This document shows, one piece after another, positions 25,124 through 33,412 of a stretch of 64,000 bases of DNA (position 1 is its first letter; each line of letters begins with the position of its first letter). Source of the stretch: CAVVEC01 sp963770485 (GTDB lineage Bacteria > Acidobacteriota > Terriglobia > Terriglobales > Acidobacteriaceae); NCBI GenBank assembly GCA_963770485.1, contig CAVYPX010000011.1, positions 256,698 through 320,697 on the forward strand, in the 5' to 3' direction. Both the position numbers and the translations under genes were made by a program. The notes beneath the pieces were generated by a model. That model made no database searches. It worked only from the letters and a program-made list of their open reading frames with translations, and had not been told where the DNA came from.

Positions 25124-25870
25124 ATGGCGACTTTTAGTTCACCAGTTACGATGAAGGTCCCGAAGACCGGGCAAGGTGGCGGTTCGGTTCGGCCGCCTTC
25201 CTACGGCGGCGGAGGCGAGGGCGACCGGGGTGACGGATTCCCCGACTATGGACGGCGTCTGCGGCGCGCCCGTTTGGGCCTGGCGGTCGCGACCGCTCCC
25301 ATCGTCATGCTGTTTGTCTCGCTGACCAGCGCTTACGTCGTGCGCCAGGGACTGCCTACTCTAGACGAACGCACGAACACGTATGTCCGCGACTGGATTC
25401 CGGTGAACCTGCCCTTAGCTCTGTTGTTGGTCAACACCGGGCTGCTTTTACTAAGCAGCATCACTGCGGAGTTGGCGCGGCGGCAGATCACCCGGCAGGC
25501 GGCCTTGGCTCCGGTTCGTTCGATTCCGGGTATTTCTCTGGGCGAGGACAGAGGTTTTCCCTGGCTCCCAATCACAATGGTGCTGGGAATCGGTTTCCTG
25601 GCGGGACAGTGGATGGCTTGGCGAGAGTTGGCGGACCGTGGCTTCTATCTGGCGACGAGCGCGAGCAGTTCGTTTGTGTATCTGTTGACAGCGGCGCACG
25701 GTGTCCACGTTACGGGAGGTATTTTGGTCCTGTTCTATGCCGTGGCCGTCTCTCTGCTGCAGAAGCCGGTGGAAGCGCGGCGCATCGTGGTGGATGTAAC
25801 CGCTTGGTACTGGCATTTGATGCTCTTGTTGTGGATCTACATTTTTGCGCTGTTGTGGTTTGTGCGGTAG
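25124..25870 (+). CDS. Heme-copper oxidase subunit III-like protein (first copy)
   Basis: 248 residues. A Gly-rich cytoplasmic N-terminus (SYGGGGEGDRGDG) precedes about five transmembrane helices. Subunit III features: AWRELADRGFYLATSASSSFVYLLTAAHGVHVTGGILVL and the C-terminal AWYWHLMLLLWIYIFALLW. The E/H pattern of the first helices typical of CtaE is weaker than in the next gene, so it is the more diverged of the two subunit III copies. It should stabilise subunit I in the membrane. Confidence 0.85.
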   Translation: MATFSSPVTMKVPKTGQGGGSVRPPSYGGGGEGDRGDGFPDYGRRLRRARLGLAVATAPIVMLFVSLTSAYVVRQGLPTLDERTNTYVRDWIPVNLPLALLLVNTGLLLLSSITAELARRQITRQAALAPVRSIPGISLGEDRGFPWLPITMVLGIGFLAGQWMAWRELADRGFYLATSASSSFVYLLTAAHGVHVTGGILVLFYAVAVSLLQKPVEARRIVVDVTAWYWHLMLLLWIYIFALLWFVR

Positions 25871-25924
25871 TCGGGACGCGGACCGGAGTGTCCCTGCCAC
25901 ATTAACATTTAGGAGACCTAGACC

Positions 25925-26683
25925 ATGCACGAAGTTGCGGTGCAGCACGGGGTGGGAGAAGTTTACGAGCCATCCCTGTTTGGCACCTATTCTAAGAAGA
26001 TCGGGATGTGGCTGTTCCTGCTCTCCGACACGCTGACCTTCGGAGCGCTGCTGTTTGCCTACAGCTACGGACGAATTTCCAATCCCGATTGGCCCACACC
26101 TTTCGGCAAGGAAAGCATCCAGAACGCCACCGTGATGACGGGATGTCTGCTTTCCAGTTCGCTGACCATGGTTTTGGGCGTGCTGGCGGCGCGGCGCGGC
26201 GACCGTAGCTGGACGCGCAACTGGATCCTGTTCACCATGCTGTTCGGCTCGGCGTTCGTCGTGCTGCACGGGATGGAATGGAGCAAACTGATCGCCGAGG
26301 GCATGACGCCGTTCAAGAATCCCTGGGCCGCGACGGTACCGCAATTCGGCGGGACTTTCTTCACGCTGACCGGAATGCACATGCTGCATGTCACCATAGG
26401 CGTGATCTACCTCGGCGTGGTTTCCCTGCGCAAAGCATTTCTGCCGATTCTGCTGGCGATCTGGGCCATCGTATGGTTCGCCACTCCGGCGGACAACGTG
26501 TTTCATATCGGAGTTCATGTGCTGCTCGTGGGACTCGTGGTTGCGGCCGTGATCCTGATCCTTAAGCCCAAGGTCTATGACGCGCACGATGTGGAGATCG
26601 CGGGCTTGTACTGGCACTTCGTAGATTTGGTCTGGATGTTCATCTTCCCGCTGGTGTATTTGATGTCGACGCGGGTGAAGTAG
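25925..26683 (+). CDS. coxC: Cytochrome c oxidase subunit III (second copy)
   Basis: 252 residues, five to seven transmembrane helices. KIGMWLFLLSDTLTFGALLFAY is the N-terminal signature, followed by FGGTFFTLTGMHMLHVTIGVIYL and IAGLYWHFVDLVWMFIFPLVYL. An additional hydrophobic stretch (FLPILLAIWAIVWFATPAD and IGVHVLLVGLVVAAVILIL) lies between the last two conserved helices, an insertion not usual in CtaE. AGGAGA lies upstream of the ATG. Confidence 0.88.
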   Translation: MHEVAVQHGVGEVYEPSLFGTYSKKIGMWLFLLSDTLTFGALLFAYSYGRISNPDWPTPFGKESIQNATVMTGCLLSSSLTMVLGVLAARRGDRSWTRNWILFTMLFGSAFVVLHGMEWSKLIAEGMTPFKNPWAATVPQFGGTFFTLTGMHMLHVTIGVIYLGVVSLRKAFLPILLAIWAIVWFATPADNVFHIGVHVLLVGLVVAAVILILKPKVYDAHDVEIAGLYWHFVDLVWMFIFPLVYLMSTRVK

Positions 26684-26709
26684 GAATCGCAACCGGAGAA
26701 AACTTCACG

Positions 26710-27021
26710 ATGCACACGATCGCAACAACGCATGATGAAGGCAAGGGTCAATACTTCTGGGTGTGGGGTGTACTGCTGCTGCTCACCGCGGTTGAGGTGG
26801 TTCTCGCCTACAGGCAGGTCTTTCAGCCGGTGGCGATGCTGGAAGCGCTGATGGTGCTTTCGATCATCAAGTCTGCGATGATCATCGGGTACTTCATGCA
26901 CCTGAAATATGAGATCGCGGCCATGAAGTGGGTCATGATGGTCGCGGTGTGCGCTTGCCTTTGCCTGATGTGCGTCTTCTTCGCGGATGCCGCGCGCATC
27001 CTTCAACTGGGAGTGAAATGA
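26710..27021 (+). CDS. Cytochrome c oxidase subunit IV (CtaF/CyoD-like)
   Basis: 103 residues with three transmembrane helices: FWVWGVLLLLTAVEVVLAY, MLEALMVLSIIKSAMIIGYFMHL and KWVMMVAVCACLCLMCVFF. The KSAMIIGYFMHLKYE motif is typical of prokaryotic subunit IV. Helps assembly of the CuB site. Its TGA overlaps the next ATG (ATGA). Confidence 0.88.
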   Translation: MHTIATTHDEGKGQYFWVWGVLLLLTAVEVVLAYRQVFQPVAMLEALMVLSIIKSAMIIGYFMHLKYEIAAMKWVMMVAVCACLCLMCVFFADAARILQLGVK

Positions 27022-27248
27022 AGCTGCGATTGTTCATGCTCGCGTTGTTGGCTGTGCTCTGGGCTGGTCCCGCTTTTGGCCAGGGCTGCGCCATGTGCTA
27101 TAGCACGGCTGCCGGCACCACCAAAGACGGGCAACGCGCCATCAGCCGTGGAGTTCTGGTGCTGCTGGCGCCTCCCGTGGGATTCATGACGCTGGGCGGC
27201 GGCTTGGCGTTCCTCTACGGCAAGAAGCGGGATGAAGAAATGGACTAA
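27018..27248 (+). CDS. Small exported CxxC protein of the oxidase operon
   Basis: 76 residues: signal peptide (LFMLALLAVLWAGPAFGQ), a mature N-terminus GCAMCYSTAAG with a CxxC motif, and a C-terminal transmembrane helix (GVLVLLAPPVGFMTLGGGLAFLY). Translationally coupled to subunit IV by ATGA. Such small proteins end oxidase operons in other Acidobacteria as I recall. A role in copper delivery or assembly is suggested by the CxxC and location, but is inference. Confidence 0.6.
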   Translation: MKLRLFMLALLAVLWAGPAFGQGCAMCYSTAAGTTKDGQRAISRGVLVLLAPPVGFMTLGGGLAFLYGKKRDEEMD

Positions 27249-27336
27249 GCGCTGCGTTCCCGTTCCGGGATTCCAGCAGTCTTTCCCCTAGTTTTTCCCT
27301 TCGAACGATCTCTTGCTGCCCTACAATTCGAGGCAG

Positions 27337-27408
27337 GGGTCCGTGGTGTAAATGAGAGCACGTCTCCCTGTCATGGTGAAGGTTCGGGTTTGATCCCCGC
27401 CGGGTCCA
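27337..27408 (+). tRNA. tRNA-Asp (GTC), variant or decaying copy
   Basis: A 72-base cloverleaf can be drawn: acceptor GGGTCCG with CGGGTCC (two G-U pairs), D stem GTG/CAC, anticodon loop CTGTCAT with anticodon GTC, T stem CGGG/CCCG with loop TTTGATC, discriminator A. CCA is not encoded. Oddities: a T-T mismatch in the anticodon stem (TCTCC/GGTGA), a T-C mismatch closing the T stem, T in place of the near-universal C56, and GA instead of GG in the D loop, which could pair with U56 as compensation. Either a working divergent tRNA or a pseudo-tRNA. Confidence 0.6.
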
Positions 27409-27430
27409 TGCCCCAGGTTTGAGGGCAGTC

Positions 27431-27469
27431 TTTGGGGAGAAAACACAGGGATAATCTCCCCACACCAAA
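27431..27469 (+). other. Stable hairpin downstream of the tRNA
   Basis: GGGGAGA (27434-27440) pairs with TCTCCCC (27455-27461) around a 14-base loop; flanking TTT and AAA extend it past a bulge. No gene covers it. It lies between the tRNA-like element and the terminator at 27560 and could belong to one structured transcript. Confidence 0.4.
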
Positions 27470-27559
27470 GTGACCTGTTTGCCGTTGCAACCAGTCGAAA
27501 GCCATTGACAATCGCACGACTGTCGCCGGATACTGGGTTGCACCATGACAGGGATTCTT

Positions 27560-27583
27560 GGCTCCGAGAGATCGGGGCCTTTT
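27560..27583 (+). terminator. Rho-independent terminator
   Basis: GGCTCCGA (27560-27567), GAGA loop, TCGGGGCC (27572-27579): an eight-pair stem with one G-T, followed by TTTT and another T run. Would end a plus-strand transcript starting at or before the tRNA-Asp-like gene. Confidence 0.7.
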
Positions 27584-27684
27584 GCTTTTGCTGTCGTTTG
27601 TCCACACTTTCCTGGTACGCCGCACGGGCGGAGAGGCCGGGCCTCAATCGATTCGGTCTGGTGGGTGTGCGATCATGAAGGAGT

Positions 27685-28350
27685 ATGTCTTCGCCATTAG
27701 CAGCCATTTTCTTCGACGTCGGCAATACTCTGCTCTTCCCTGACCGGCGCATTATTCTGGCTCCCTTGCAGGAGCGAAATCTGAGGCCTAGTCTCGATCA
27801 ACTCCACGCCATCGAGCGCAGAACAAAAAAGGAATTCGACGCGATCATGCGGGAAGGCAAAGCGGATCACAGCTTCTGGTATATCTTTTACTCGCACCTG
27901 CTCGAAGAACTTGGCGTCCAGGATGACGCTTTACGCGATGCCCTGCTGAAGGCTACGCGCATTTCCGCGAACTGGGGCGACATTCGCCCCGGCACGCGAG
28001 AGATTCTGCAACGGATTGGACGGCGCTGTCCGCTCGGCGTAATTTCCAATGCCGATGGCCAAATCGTCGCCCTTCTCGAACGCCACGGCATTGCCGATTG
28101 TTTCGACGCGATCATTGATTCGGGCGTGGTCGGGTACGAGAAGCCGCATCCCGCCATTTTCGAGGCCGCGCTGCGCGAAATGAAAACCGTTCCGGAGCAA
28201 AGCCTGTACGTGGGCGACGTGTATTCCGTCGATTATCTGGGCGCAACCCAAGCGGGCATGCAAGCCATGCTGTTTGATGTGGCCGGGGCGTACCGGGAAT
28301 CCGGCCTGCCGCGCGTCGAATCCCTGGAAGAGTTAGAGACCAAGCTGTAG
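27685..28350 (+). CDS. HAD-superfamily hydrolase, subfamily IA
   Basis: 221 residues. Motif I AIFFDVGNTLLFP near the N-terminus, motif II VISNADGQ, motif III lysine in GYEKPHPAIFEAAL, motif IV YVGDVYSVDYLGA. The DVGNT form of motif I is found in several HAD-IA phosphatases and in dehalogenase-like proteins. Substrate unknown. Converges on bshC across a palindromic repeat. Confidence 0.85.
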   Translation: MSSPLAAIFFDVGNTLLFPDRRIILAPLQERNLRPSLDQLHAIERRTKKEFDAIMREGKADHSFWYIFYSHLLEELGVQDDALRDALLKATRISANWGDIRPGTREILQRIGRRCPLGVISNADGQIVALLERHGIADCFDAIIDSGVVGYEKPHPAIFEAALREMKTVPEQSLYVGDVYSVDYLGATQAGMQAMLFDVAGAYRESGLPRVESLEELETKL

Positions 28351-28401
28351 AAGATTCCTAGTGAGAAGTGCACTACTGCGAGGCGATTCAGTAAGAACAT
28401 T

Positions 28402-28489
28402 GCCATTCCGAGCGCTGCACTTAGCGCGAGGAATCTGCATTTTCGATGGCTCCAAGCAACTGCAGATTCCTCGCTAGCCGAGGAATGAC
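28402..28489. repeat. Intergenic palindromic repeat, copy 5
   Basis: GCCATTCCGAG at the left and AGGAATGAC at the right are near-inverted; GAGGAATCTGCA and TGCAGATTCCTC form an exact inner inverted pair. Between converging HAD and bshC genes, like copies 2, 3 and 4. Confidence 0.75.
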
Positions 28490-28501
28490 GCTTTGGTTCA
28501 C

Positions 28502-30121
28502 TTACAGTGAAATCACCTGGTGATCCAGGCAATCGGTGTGGATGGCGTCGTAGAGGGTGTGCAGGAGCTCGGGCCCGTACCGCGCGACGAAATAGATCCC
28601 GGCAATCTCGCGTTCCTGCAGAGTTTTGTTGGGATATAACGAATTAGTGAGCAATGCGGCGTGGCGGGCAAGGATTTCGTTTTGCCCCAATTCAGCCCGG
28701 GCGGCCCGGGAACGCAAGCTGTCAAGCTGGTGACGCATCTTCGATCCAGCATGATCTGCGGCATCCACCAGAGTCTTATCCAGGCGGGCGAGTGCGTCGC
28801 GGATTGCCCCCAGAGATTTCTGCACAGAAACCTCCGCGTGGTCGAAAGCCGACCGCAGCTCTGCTGGGAACTTATCGGCTGCCATACGCTCACGCAGCAA
28901 GTCAGCGCCCTGGAAAAGGTCATGCAGGCCGAGTCCGTAGCGATCCAGCAGGGATTGAGGCTTTGCTTCCACGATCGTTGCGGAGAAGCGCGGAACGACT
29001 GGAGTGACCCTGCCCAAGAGCGCCTGGTACACAACTGACGCCTGGGCAAAGTACGCCACCTCGGCAGCACCGCCGGTGTAGGCCAGAGTCGGCAGCAGAT
29101 AATCCTGAACCACCGGCCGCAGCAAGACGTTGGGGCTGAACTGGTGCGGTGCCGACGCAATGCGACCCAACAGCTCCGCCTGCGAGATTCGCTCATCCTC
29201 CACCAGAAAATCAGCAAGCCCGTTTCCGTTGACCCGACGGTGAACCGGGACGCGTGCCCCGTTGCGGCGTGTGAACAGCAGGGTTGACGAGGGCGTAACC
29301 TTGACTTGCTGATGGTAGCCAGCCGCTTCCAGTTGCTGGCCGCGAGCAAGTAAAGCGTCATCCAGATCAGCCGCGTGCTCGATCGCTCCGCGGTAGATGG
29401 GTTCGGCAATGCGATGGAGTTCTGGATCCGAGGCATCCAGCAGGATCACGCCCCAGTCGGCAAACAGGCGGGCAAACAAGCGGGCAAAGGCACTGCCGAA
29501 GTTCTCACCTGGACGGTAGGCTTCGCGCAGAAAAGCCGCAACCTCAGAATCTCCCAACAGCGCCGTGGCCGCTTCGACGACGGGTTGAATTTCCGGGCCG
29601 AAGGTTACGGTCGCGACTGGCGCGTCGGGCACGCCCTGAGCCGGCGCCGTCGACCTTTGAAGGGAAGCATCAGCGGCGGGAATGGAAACCTGATTGACCT
29701 CGGCGAGATCATGGTCTTCCGTGGCCAGCCAGAACACAGGCACACAATCCACGCCGGCCTGAGTCGCCTGTTCAGCTAATTTAACCGCAGTCAGCGCCTT
29801 GAAAATGGAGAACAACGGACCACCAAACAACCCTACCTGCTGGCCCGTGACTACGACCGACGCGCCCGAACGTAGCCGTGCGATGTTCTCCAGGACTCTC
29901 TGCGAAGTGCCCCAGGATTGATTCTGGCGCTCAAGGATCGCAGAAACAGCTTGCCGGCGTTCGGTGTCATACGCCAAACCCGATGTTGCATCCTTCAACC
30001 ATTCGTTGAAATGGGGGGACCTGGGATAAAACTGCCGCACTTTGCTGTAATCCGAGAGGAAGTCGGCGAAAAGCCGTGTGGTATGCGGGATTTGGTTAAA
30101 GGGTAAACACTCCGATTTCAC
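28502..30121 (-). CDS. bshC: Bacillithiol biosynthesis cysteine-adding enzyme
   Basis: BshC catalyses the last step of bacillithiol synthesis, adding cysteine to glucosaminyl-malate. 539 residues from a GTG at 30121 with AGGAG upstream; this matches the family length, while an ATG at 30190 would add 23 odd residues. Seen: LPFNQIPHTTRLFADFL, VVVTGQQVGLFGGPLFSIFKALTA (Rossmann-like nucleotide site), VFWLATEDHDLAEVN, GGAAEVAYFAQ and the C-terminal coiled coil plus SLYPNKTLQER. bshA and bshB are not in the window. Confidence 0.93.
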   Translation of the reverse strand: MKSECLPFNQIPHTTRLFADFLSDYSKVRQFYPRSPHFNEWLKDATSGLAYDTERRQAVSAILERQNQSWGTSQRVLENIARLRSGASVVVTGQQVGLFGGPLFSIFKALTAVKLAEQATQAGVDCVPVFWLATEDHDLAEVNQVSIPAADASLQRSTAPAQGVPDAPVATVTFGPEIQPVVEAATALLGDSEVAAFLREAYRPGENFGSAFARLFARLFADWGVILLDASDPELHRIAEPIYRGAIEHAADLDDALLARGQQLEAAGYHQQVKVTPSSTLLFTRRNGARVPVHRRVNGNGLADFLVEDERISQAELLGRIASAPHQFSPNVLLRPVVQDYLLPTLAYTGGAAEVAYFAQASVVYQALLGRVTPVVPRFSATIVEAKPQSLLDRYGLGLHDLFQGADLLRERMAADKFPAELRSAFDHAEVSVQKSLGAIRDALARLDKTLVDAADHAGSKMRHQLDSLRSRAARAELGQNEILARHAALLTNSLYPNKTLQEREIAGIYFVARYGPELLHTLYDAIHTDCLDHQVISL

Positions 30122-30369
30122 CAGCAGCTCTCCTGACAGCGTTGGACGCGGCCCATCATGCAAAGTCAACGCACATTCTACAAGCCCCATGCGTCATCAG
30201 ATGCCCAAATCGTCAGACTGATGCAGAGATCGGTGCTGTTTCGTCGCCGGCGGGGGTCCCAGCTTCCCTCCACCTGGCACGAATGTTTGCTTTCTGCCGG
30301 CCGAAAACCGGGTTACAATGGCTCGCCTTGTATTCGCTCTCCTAGCGATTCAAACTTCGGAGATCTGAT

Positions 30370-32184
30370 ATGACCCGTTTGCACCTGGCCGCTACCCTCT
30401 CACTCGTGGCAATCTCCCTCGTGCTCCTGACCGGTTTCGGCAAGGAGAACGTCTTCTGGTCCCAATGGGGCCGCAACGCGCAGCACACGGGGATGGTCCG
30501 CATTCCCGCTCAGCCGCTGAATAACAAGCTCGAGGACATTATCTACGACGACTTCGTCGAGCAGGAGAAAGCCGAGAATAAGCCATACTATGGATATTCG
30601 GTCTTGAGCGCGCACTACCAGGCTACTCTCGTCGACGGCGACAGTTTTTACATGATGAAGAAGGACGGCGCAAAGTATCCGTCGTGCAAGCCGCTCGGCA
30701 ACTGGATCTATGGAGAACACTGCGGGCCCAATGCTTGGAACAAGCTGCAATGGAATGTCGTTCGCTACGATTGGAAAAACGGCAAAGCTGTCCCTGCCTG
30801 GAAGTTCTGGACCGATTGGAAACCTGAACCCAGTGTTACCGACTTGCGGTTTGGCTTCGTGGGCTTGCTAGGCTGGGAGCCGGTCTTTCATCCCGCCCTG
30901 GCGAATGGATATCTCTACATTCCGGGTCTGGCGGGCACGATCTGGAAGGTCGACAAGGGTACCGGAAAAGCAGTCGTTCAGATTAAGCCGTTCGGCAGGT
31001 CCGAAGACGCCACCAACACGTTCGTTTCCAGTCCCCTTACCGCCGACAACCAGGGGCGCCTCTATTACAACGTGATCAAGCTGAATACCCTCGATGGCAA
31101 CCCCTGGAATGAGAACGATGTTGCGAACGCCTGGCTGGTACAGGTTACGCCCGATGACAAAGCTCGCAGCGTCACTTACAAGACGCTGGTGCCCGACGCG
31201 CCTCGCGGAAACTCTACCAACTGCGCAGGCACGTTCAACAACCTCGGCGATGGAGGCGCTTCCCTGCCATGGCCACCCAGCCGCAACGCTGTACCTCCTA
31301 CTCAACTGTGCGGCTCGCAACGTCCACCTTTGAATATGGCGCCGGCGGTCGCGACCGATGGCACAATCTACACCGTGAGCATGGCCCACTTCGACAATAT
31401 GGTTGCCTATCTGGTCGCAGTGAGCCCCGACCTTACCCCGAAGTGGGACTCTACTCTCCAAACGCGCTTGTCCGACGGCTGTGGCGTGATCTTGCCGATC
31501 GCTAAGCGGGGCGTTACTGACGAGCCCAATTCCTGCCGCCATGGGACTACGGTAGGCGTTGATCCGACGACGAATGCCAATGGCTCCGGCTCTCCCAGTG
31601 ACTTCTCTTCATCCACACCAACCGTGCTTCCCGACGGCTCCGTACTTTTTGGCGCGACCGACAATTATGACTATGGCCGCGGTCACATTTTCCATTTTGA
31701 CGCCAGCGGGAACTACCTTAATGCCTACTCATTTGGCTGGGACTCCACTCCCGGCATTTACACGCACGACGGCACCTACTCGGTCGTGATCAAGGACAAT
31801 CACTACCCTCAGCAAGCGTATTGCTTTTTTAACAACCCAGTCTGTGCTGTCGTCCCGCCTGGCCCTTATTACGTTAGCCAGCTCGATGCCAACCTGAACG
31901 TCGAATGGTCTTTCCAGAGCACAACCATCAACAAGAAGCGCCCCAACGGTTACGAATGGTGTGTGAACGCGCCGGTAATCGATTCCAAGGGACTGGTCTA
32001 TGTCACCAGCGAGGACGGGCGTGTTTACTCCCTGCCGCAGGGGCACAAGGGAGTCTTCACGACGCCCCACCAGAAGATCTTCCTGAAGGAAGCCCTGGGA
32101 GCTGCCTATACGCCACTATCCATCGGCGATGACGGCAAGGTGTATAGCCAGAACGACGGGCATTTGTTCGTAGTGGGACGATAG
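30370..32184 (+). CDS. Secreted PQQ-like beta-propeller protein
   Basis: 604 residues with a Sec signal peptide (LHLAATLSLVAISLVLLTGFG). The body has spaced beta-propeller-like blades with aromatic/Gly motifs: FWSQWGRNAQHTGM, ALANGYLYIPGLAGTIWKVDKGTGK, AVATDGTIYTVSMAH, LPDGSVLFGATDNYDYG, VIDSKGLVYVTSEDGRVYSL and IGDDGKVYSQNDGHLFVVG, typical of PQQ/quinoprotein-like repeats. No PQQ-dehydrogenase catalytic residues are evident, so a structural or sensor role is as likely as an enzymatic one. Several cysteines suggest disulfides. Monocistronic, followed by a terminator. Confidence 0.7.
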   Translation: MTRLHLAATLSLVAISLVLLTGFGKENVFWSQWGRNAQHTGMVRIPAQPLNNKLEDIIYDDFVEQEKAENKPYYGYSVLSAHYQATLVDGDSFYMMKKDGAKYPSCKPLGNWIYGEHCGPNAWNKLQWNVVRYDWKNGKAVPAWKFWTDWKPEPSVTDLRFGFVGLLGWEPVFHPALANGYLYIPGLAGTIWKVDKGTGKAVVQIKPFGRSEDATNTFVSSPLTADNQGRLYYNVIKLNTLDGNPWNENDVANAWLVQVTPDDKARSVTYKTLVPDAPRGNSTNCAGTFNNLGDGGASLPWPPSRNAVPPTQLCGSQRPPLNMAPAVATDGTIYTVSMAHFDNMVAYLVAVSPDLTPKWDSTLQTRLSDGCGVILPIAKRGVTDEPNSCRHGTTVGVDPTTNANGSGSPSDFSSSTPTVLPDGSVLFGATDNYDYGRGHIFHFDASGNYLNAYSFGWDSTPGIYTHDGTYSVVIKDNHYPQQAYCFFNNPVCAVVPPGPYYVSQLDANLNVEWSFQSTTINKKRPNGYEWCVNAPVIDSKGLVYVTSEDGRVYSLPQGHKGVFTTPHQKIFLKEALGAAYTPLSIGDDGKVYSQNDGHLFVVGR

Positions 32185-32213
32185 AAACAGCAAGACGATC
32201 GTGACGGACTGGA

Positions 32214-32245
32214 CCGGCGGGAAAGCACAGTTTAAGTCCCGCCGG
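32214..32245. terminator. Hairpin between converging genes
   Basis: CCGGCGGG (32214-32221) and CCCGCCGG (32238-32245) pair perfectly around a 16-base loop. It lies between the stop of the beta-propeller gene and the end of a minus-strand PIN gene, so it may serve both. No long T run follows. Confidence 0.5.
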
Positions 32246-32261
32246 CTGCAGATAAGCTGCG

Positions 32262-32687
32262 TTAAATAATGTCCGAGTCCAGCCCGGCTATGAATTGAAT
32301 TCCGGGAATCACTTTGCCGGTGAACCGTTTGTCGTTGGTGAGGAAGAGATCGGTGCCCGCCGATGCGGCGCAGGCAAGATGGATCGCATCGGCGGCGCCA
32401 ACCCCGAGTGTTCCCCTGATACGCGCATAGTGATCGGCAACCTCGACGGTGACTGGCACCGGTTCTGAGACCACGCTCAACAACTGGCTGCGAGTCCCGT
32501 CCGCCCGTTGCTGGGCGCCTCGCCTATAGGCGCCTGCGAGCACTTCTCCGAAAGTGAAAGTACTCGTGATCAATTCGTCGTTCCGCTCCTGCATTCGAGA
32601 ATGTATTGCCGCCACTCTCTGCGCAAACAAAGGATGGTCCTCAAGCCAATAAATGAACAGTATCGAATCCCAATAGATCCGGCTCAC
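32262..32687 (-). CDS. vapC: PIN-domain toxin (VapC type)
   Basis: 141 residues from a GTG at 32687 that overlaps the stop of the upstream gene (GTGA). PIN motifs: IYWDSILFIYWLED, STFTFGEVLAGAYRRG, VGAADAIHLACAA and LFLTNDKRF, giving four acidic positions. The upstream open frame beyond the GTG belongs to the partner in another frame. A standard type II toxin arrangement with an unusual partner. Confidence 0.85.
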   Translation of the reverse strand: MSRIYWDSILFIYWLEDHPLFAQRVAAIHSRMQERNDELITSTFTFGEVLAGAYRRGAQQRADGTRSQLLSVVSEPVPVTVEVADHYARIRGTLGVGAADAIHLACAASAGTDLFLTNDKRFTGKVIPGIQFIAGLDSDII

Positions 32688-33085
32688 TCCTTCTCCCTTG
32701 GCGTATAGAAATTGTCCCGTTCGTTGCGCAAGTAGGCTTCGCCTCCGCCCAGTTCGGCAAAAACATCTTTCAACGCTCCACGCAATTGGGTCCAGGCATC
32801 CTCCTGTCCAGCCGACGAGGGCTGGGCATCGAGGAATTCGTAGGTGTAGATGACCGTCGTGCTCTTCCCGGAGGGTGGGCCGGTCTTGTTGACTAACCGC
32901 AAGTTGTTTTCCTGAAGGAATTCGCGAGTCTTCAGGGCGCTGCAAACTGCGGGAATCTGGTCTATGAGTTTGAGTTCCCGAATAACGTCGCCAGCTCTGA
33001 TCGAAAAACTGGTCTGTTTCCGGGCGCGTGCGGGCTGAACGTATCTCTCTCTTCCATGCAATCGAATCTTGTCGGCGTTCTTCAT
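32684..33085 (-). CDS. Unknown 133-residue protein paired with a PIN toxin
   Basis: Starts at the ATG 33085 (MKNADKIRLHGRERYV); a second ATG lies at 33091. Basic N-terminus, then ERYVQPARARKQTSFSIRAGDVIRELKLIDQIPAVCSALKTREF and a predicted alpha/beta C-terminal half. I recognise no standard antitoxin fold (no RHH, AbrB or HTH signature), but the GTGA overlap with the PIN gene and upstream position argue that it is the antitoxin. Larger than usual VapB (70-90 residues). Confidence 0.6.
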   Translation of the reverse strand: MKNADKIRLHGRERYVQPARARKQTSFSIRAGDVIRELKLIDQIPAVCSALKTREFLQENNLRLVNKTGPPSGKSTTVIYTYEFLDAQPSSAGQEDAWTQLRGALKDVFAELGGGEAYLRNERDNFYTPREKE

Positions 33086-33171
33086 GAACATCTCTTCAAA
33101 ATGAGGATAGCATAGGAAGGAAGAGAATGGAAGAGATATATATATGTCCTGGCACTTTACACTTATTACTT

Positions 33172-33188
33172 GCACACGTATACTGTGC
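33172..33188 (+). promoter_or_regulatory. Inverted repeat before a VapBC pair
   Basis: GCACA (33172-33176) and TGTGC (33184-33188) are inverted around CGTATAC, three bases before the antitoxin ATG at 33191. Likely the autoregulatory operator; TATACT inside may be a -10. Confidence 0.5.
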
Positions 33189-33190
33189 TC

Positions 33191-33412
33191 ATGAATGTCA
33201 CCCTATCCGTCGACGAACAGACCGTTGCCCGCGCCCGAAAGAAGGCCGAGGCACTGGGTAAGAGCTTGAATCAACTGATCCGCGACTACCTTCAGAAACT
33301 GGCCGGTGGTGATGATCCGGAGCAGAGTATCGAAGAGTTCAAACGCCTCTCCGGGCAAGGCGATTCGCACGGTTGGCGGTTTGATCGAAACGAGATTCAT
33401 GAGCGCTCGTAG
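33191..33412 (+). CDS. Antitoxin, ribbon-helix-helix VapB type
   Basis: 73 residues: NVTLSVDEQTVARARKKAEALGKSLNQLIRDYLQKLAG is a ribbon-helix-helix domain (DUF6364-like), with an acidic linker and C-terminal toxin-binding tail. The ATG at 33191 is close behind the palindrome at 33172. It overlaps the PIN toxin by 14 bases. Confidence 0.85.
   Translation: MNVTLSVDEQTVARARKKAEALGKSLNQLIRDYLQKLAGGDDPEQSIEEFKRLSGQGDSHGWRFDRNEIHERS

Noticed and set aside
25451..26692. Open frame of 413 codons on the minus strand
   Set aside because: Antisense to the two subunit III genes; rich in H/Q/R, as expected from reverse reading of membrane-protein codons.
28513..29436. Second-frame open reading inside bshC, 307 codons
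   Set aside because: Same strand and wholly inside bshC in another frame; no motifs.
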